This document shows positions 52,056-53,266 of a stretch of 53,266 nucleotides of DNA, piece after piece. Both the position numbers and the translations under genes were made by a program. Under the pieces are notes generated by a model, which saw nothing but the letters and a program-made list of their open reading frames with translations, was not told where the DNA came from and made no database searches. This stretch comes from Phycisphaerales bacterium. Its GTDB lineage: Bacteria; Planctomycetota; Phycisphaerae; Phycisphaerales; SM1A02. The DNA lies in the NCBI GenBank assembly GCA_030748455.1, contig JASMLY010000037.1, positions 1-53,266 on the forward strand, written 5' to 3'. Every line of letters begins with the position of its first letter. Position 1 is the stretch's first letter.

Positions 52056-53266
52056 TTAGCATGGACCCCATGCTCCAATGAGGATCAGAAGATCATCAAC
52101 ATCGACCGTACCACTGCTATCAATATCAAGTGCTGGATCATTTCCGCCCCAGCCAGCAATAAGTGCAAGTAAATCATCCACATCAACAGTTCCTGACCCA
52201 TCGACATCAGAAGGACACGCGAGTGCTGTCTCGTTCATGTAGACGCTTAAAGCAGGTGAATTTGCTAAGAGCTGGGGAGACAGATCAATCACAGTAACAA
52301 TGTCAGTCAAACCATCTTCATCAAAATCGCCTGTCGCTACTAGAGTTGGATCACTTCCATTGGCTACAGGATCGCCGAATCCAAGGATGACTACTGAGCC
52401 TGTGGAATCATTTCGAATAATCGCGAGTTGTCGGTCACCAGAATCGTCAAGTTCCGAAACGACAAGATCTTCATCACCATCATTATCAAAATCTGCATCG
52501 GCAATACTCAGTGGAGTATCACCAATCGTTGAAATCGTGGTCGGGCTAGCTAGGGAAGACCCATCACCTGCGAGGATACTCAGTGAATTACCGCCATTGT
52601 TCACCGTAACGTAATCTTCGAATCCATCACTGTTCATCAATGAAACTGAACTCGCAACAGGATCACTGCTACTTGGTAAGTTGATCGGCATTGCCATAAA
52701 GTCAAGTGTGTTTCCACTTCCATCTCCTCGCTTTACAGTGACAGAATTTCCAGGACCACTGAGGATAATGAGATCAAGATCTTTGTTGTCTGTTACATCA
52801 GTTGGATCAATTTCAGTTGGAATGGGAGAAGCCCACGTAGAGGTAAGGGTAAAGTTTGTGCCACGACCAGCCAACGGAGGCGAGTTTGTGTACATCTGCA
52901 CACCGACAGGAGAACTGCTCTCACACCCGACTGCGAGATCGGCTAACCCAAGCGCATCATCGGTATCAAAATTCCCAATGCCAAGCGAGATCGGACCAGT
53001 CCCAGCCCCTGTAGAAAGTGTTGTTGTAGCGAAACTTGCTGAACCATCGTTGATCAAAATGGTAACGGTGTCGTCATCGTAATTTGTTACTGCAATGTCA
53101 ATCGCGCTGTCATTGTTGAGGTCTCCAACTTCAAGATCTTCAACAGAAGAACCAGCATTCACACTGATTGGAGCAGCAAAACCCTGCCAAACTCCGCCAC
53201 TCATCCCATCGTTGAGAAACACTTGCACTAAAGATGATCCACCCAATTGCGGGATAGATGCCGCAA
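52056..53266 (-). CDS. Secreted FG-GAP/VCBS protein with dockerin-like C-terminus (5' end outside window)
   Basis: The frame stays open to the window edge (codons reading AASIPQLGG before the first TTG), so the N-terminus is missing and about 400 residues are visible. FG-GAP/VCBS repeats occur throughout (for example DLNNDSAIDIAVTNYD, DFDNDGDEDLVVSELD, DFDEDGLTDIVTVID). The C-terminus has two Ca-binding repeats (DVDGSGTVDVDDLLALIAGWG and DIDSSGTVDVDDLLILIGAWG) ending GPC, like dockerin type I, and like the end of the subtilase at 40243-43671. The two proteins probably share a surface-linked fate. It lies 20 bases upstream of the UnbV lipoprotein gene. Confidence 0.85.
   Translation of the reverse strand, partial: AASIPQLGGSSLVQVFLNDGMSGGVWQGFAAPISVNAGSSVEDLEVGDLNNDSAIDIAVTNYDDDTVTILINDGSASFATTTLSTGAGTGPISLGIGNFDTDDALGLADLAVGCESSSPVGVQMYTNSPPLAGRGTNFTLTSTWASPIPTEIDPTDVTDNKDLDLIILSGPGNSVTVKRGDGSGNTLDFMAMPINLPSSSDPVASSVSLMNSDGFEDYVTVNNGGNSLSILAGDGSSLASPTTISTIGDTPLSIADADFDNDGDEDLVVSELDDSGDRQLAIIRNDSTGSVVILGFGDPVANGSDPTLVATGDFDEDGLTDIVTVIDLSPQLLANSPALSVYMNETALACPSDVDGSGTVDVDDLLALIAGWGGNDPALDIDSSGTVDVDDLLILIGAWGPC

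Overview
The window looks like a piece of chromosome from a planctomycete, most likely of the Phycisphaerae type. The evidence is combined rather than single: two secreted proteins end in a dockerin-like Ca-binding doublet that stops at W-G-x-C, one ends in a PEP-CTERM-like tail of the 'PAPGA' form, there is a Tat-exported Gfo/Idh/MocA oxidoreductase, a prepilin-like protein with a large secreted domain, FG-GAP/VCBS and UnbV proteins, and a cell-wall gene cluster that has murC-murB-ddl-ftsQ but continues into a cardiolipin synthase instead of ftsA-ftsZ. Base composition is moderate by eye. No tRNA, rRNA, CRISPR array, phage gene or insertion sequence was recognised.

Layout. 1-5.6 kb: sugar-related genes (end of a Gfo/Idh/MocA oxidoreductase, a ThuA-domain lipoprotein, an MFS nucleoside-permease-like transporter, a Tat-exported oxidoreductase translationally coupled to an FGE-fold protein) around a DEAD-box RNA helicase. 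6.3-10.4 kb: an ATP-grasp ligase, adenine deaminase overlapping a UPF0173 metallo-hydrolase, and a PEP-CTERM-like protein. 10.5-16.3 kb: murC-murB-ddl-ftsQ-cls. 16.4-20.9 kb: an NtrC-type regulator facing a four-gene minor-pseudopilin operon with overlapping genes. 21.1-24.8 kb: lptF-lptG and a convergent PPIase lipoprotein, whose start codon is shared head-to-head with a zinc-ribbon membrane protein. 25.7-26.4 kb: fliW-csrA. 26.4-30.3 kb: a cbs-cgl-pgi operon (reverse transsulfuration plus glucose-6-phosphate isomerase). 30.4-31.6 kb: a prepilin-like protein. 31.9-35.5 kb: rnd, a second transsulfuration-family enzyme, ruvB. 35.6-38.4 kb: degenerate receiver protein, groES, a 74-aa unknown, groEL. 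38.5-47.2 kb on the plus strand: asnS, a large subtilase, a B12-domain-like protein behind a strongly structured leader, and an 822-aa exported protein with LTxxQ-like segments. 47.2-47.5 kb: a ten-unit 12-bp repeat array. 47.5-53.3 kb on the minus strand: a VCBS/dockerin-like protein (cut by the window edge), a UnbV/VCBS lipoprotein and a YdiJ-like FAD/Fe-S oxidoreductase.

The points most worth a second look are the four-hairpin leader before the B12-like gene (43834-43929), the unknown protein between groES and groEL, the palindromic divergent start-codon region at 24785, the 12-bp array at 47319-47436, and a recurring arrangement in which a -10-like hexamer sits 6-10 bases before a start codon that has no Shine-Dalgarno sequence. 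Functions are inferred from recognised motifs and family knowledge; no database search was run.
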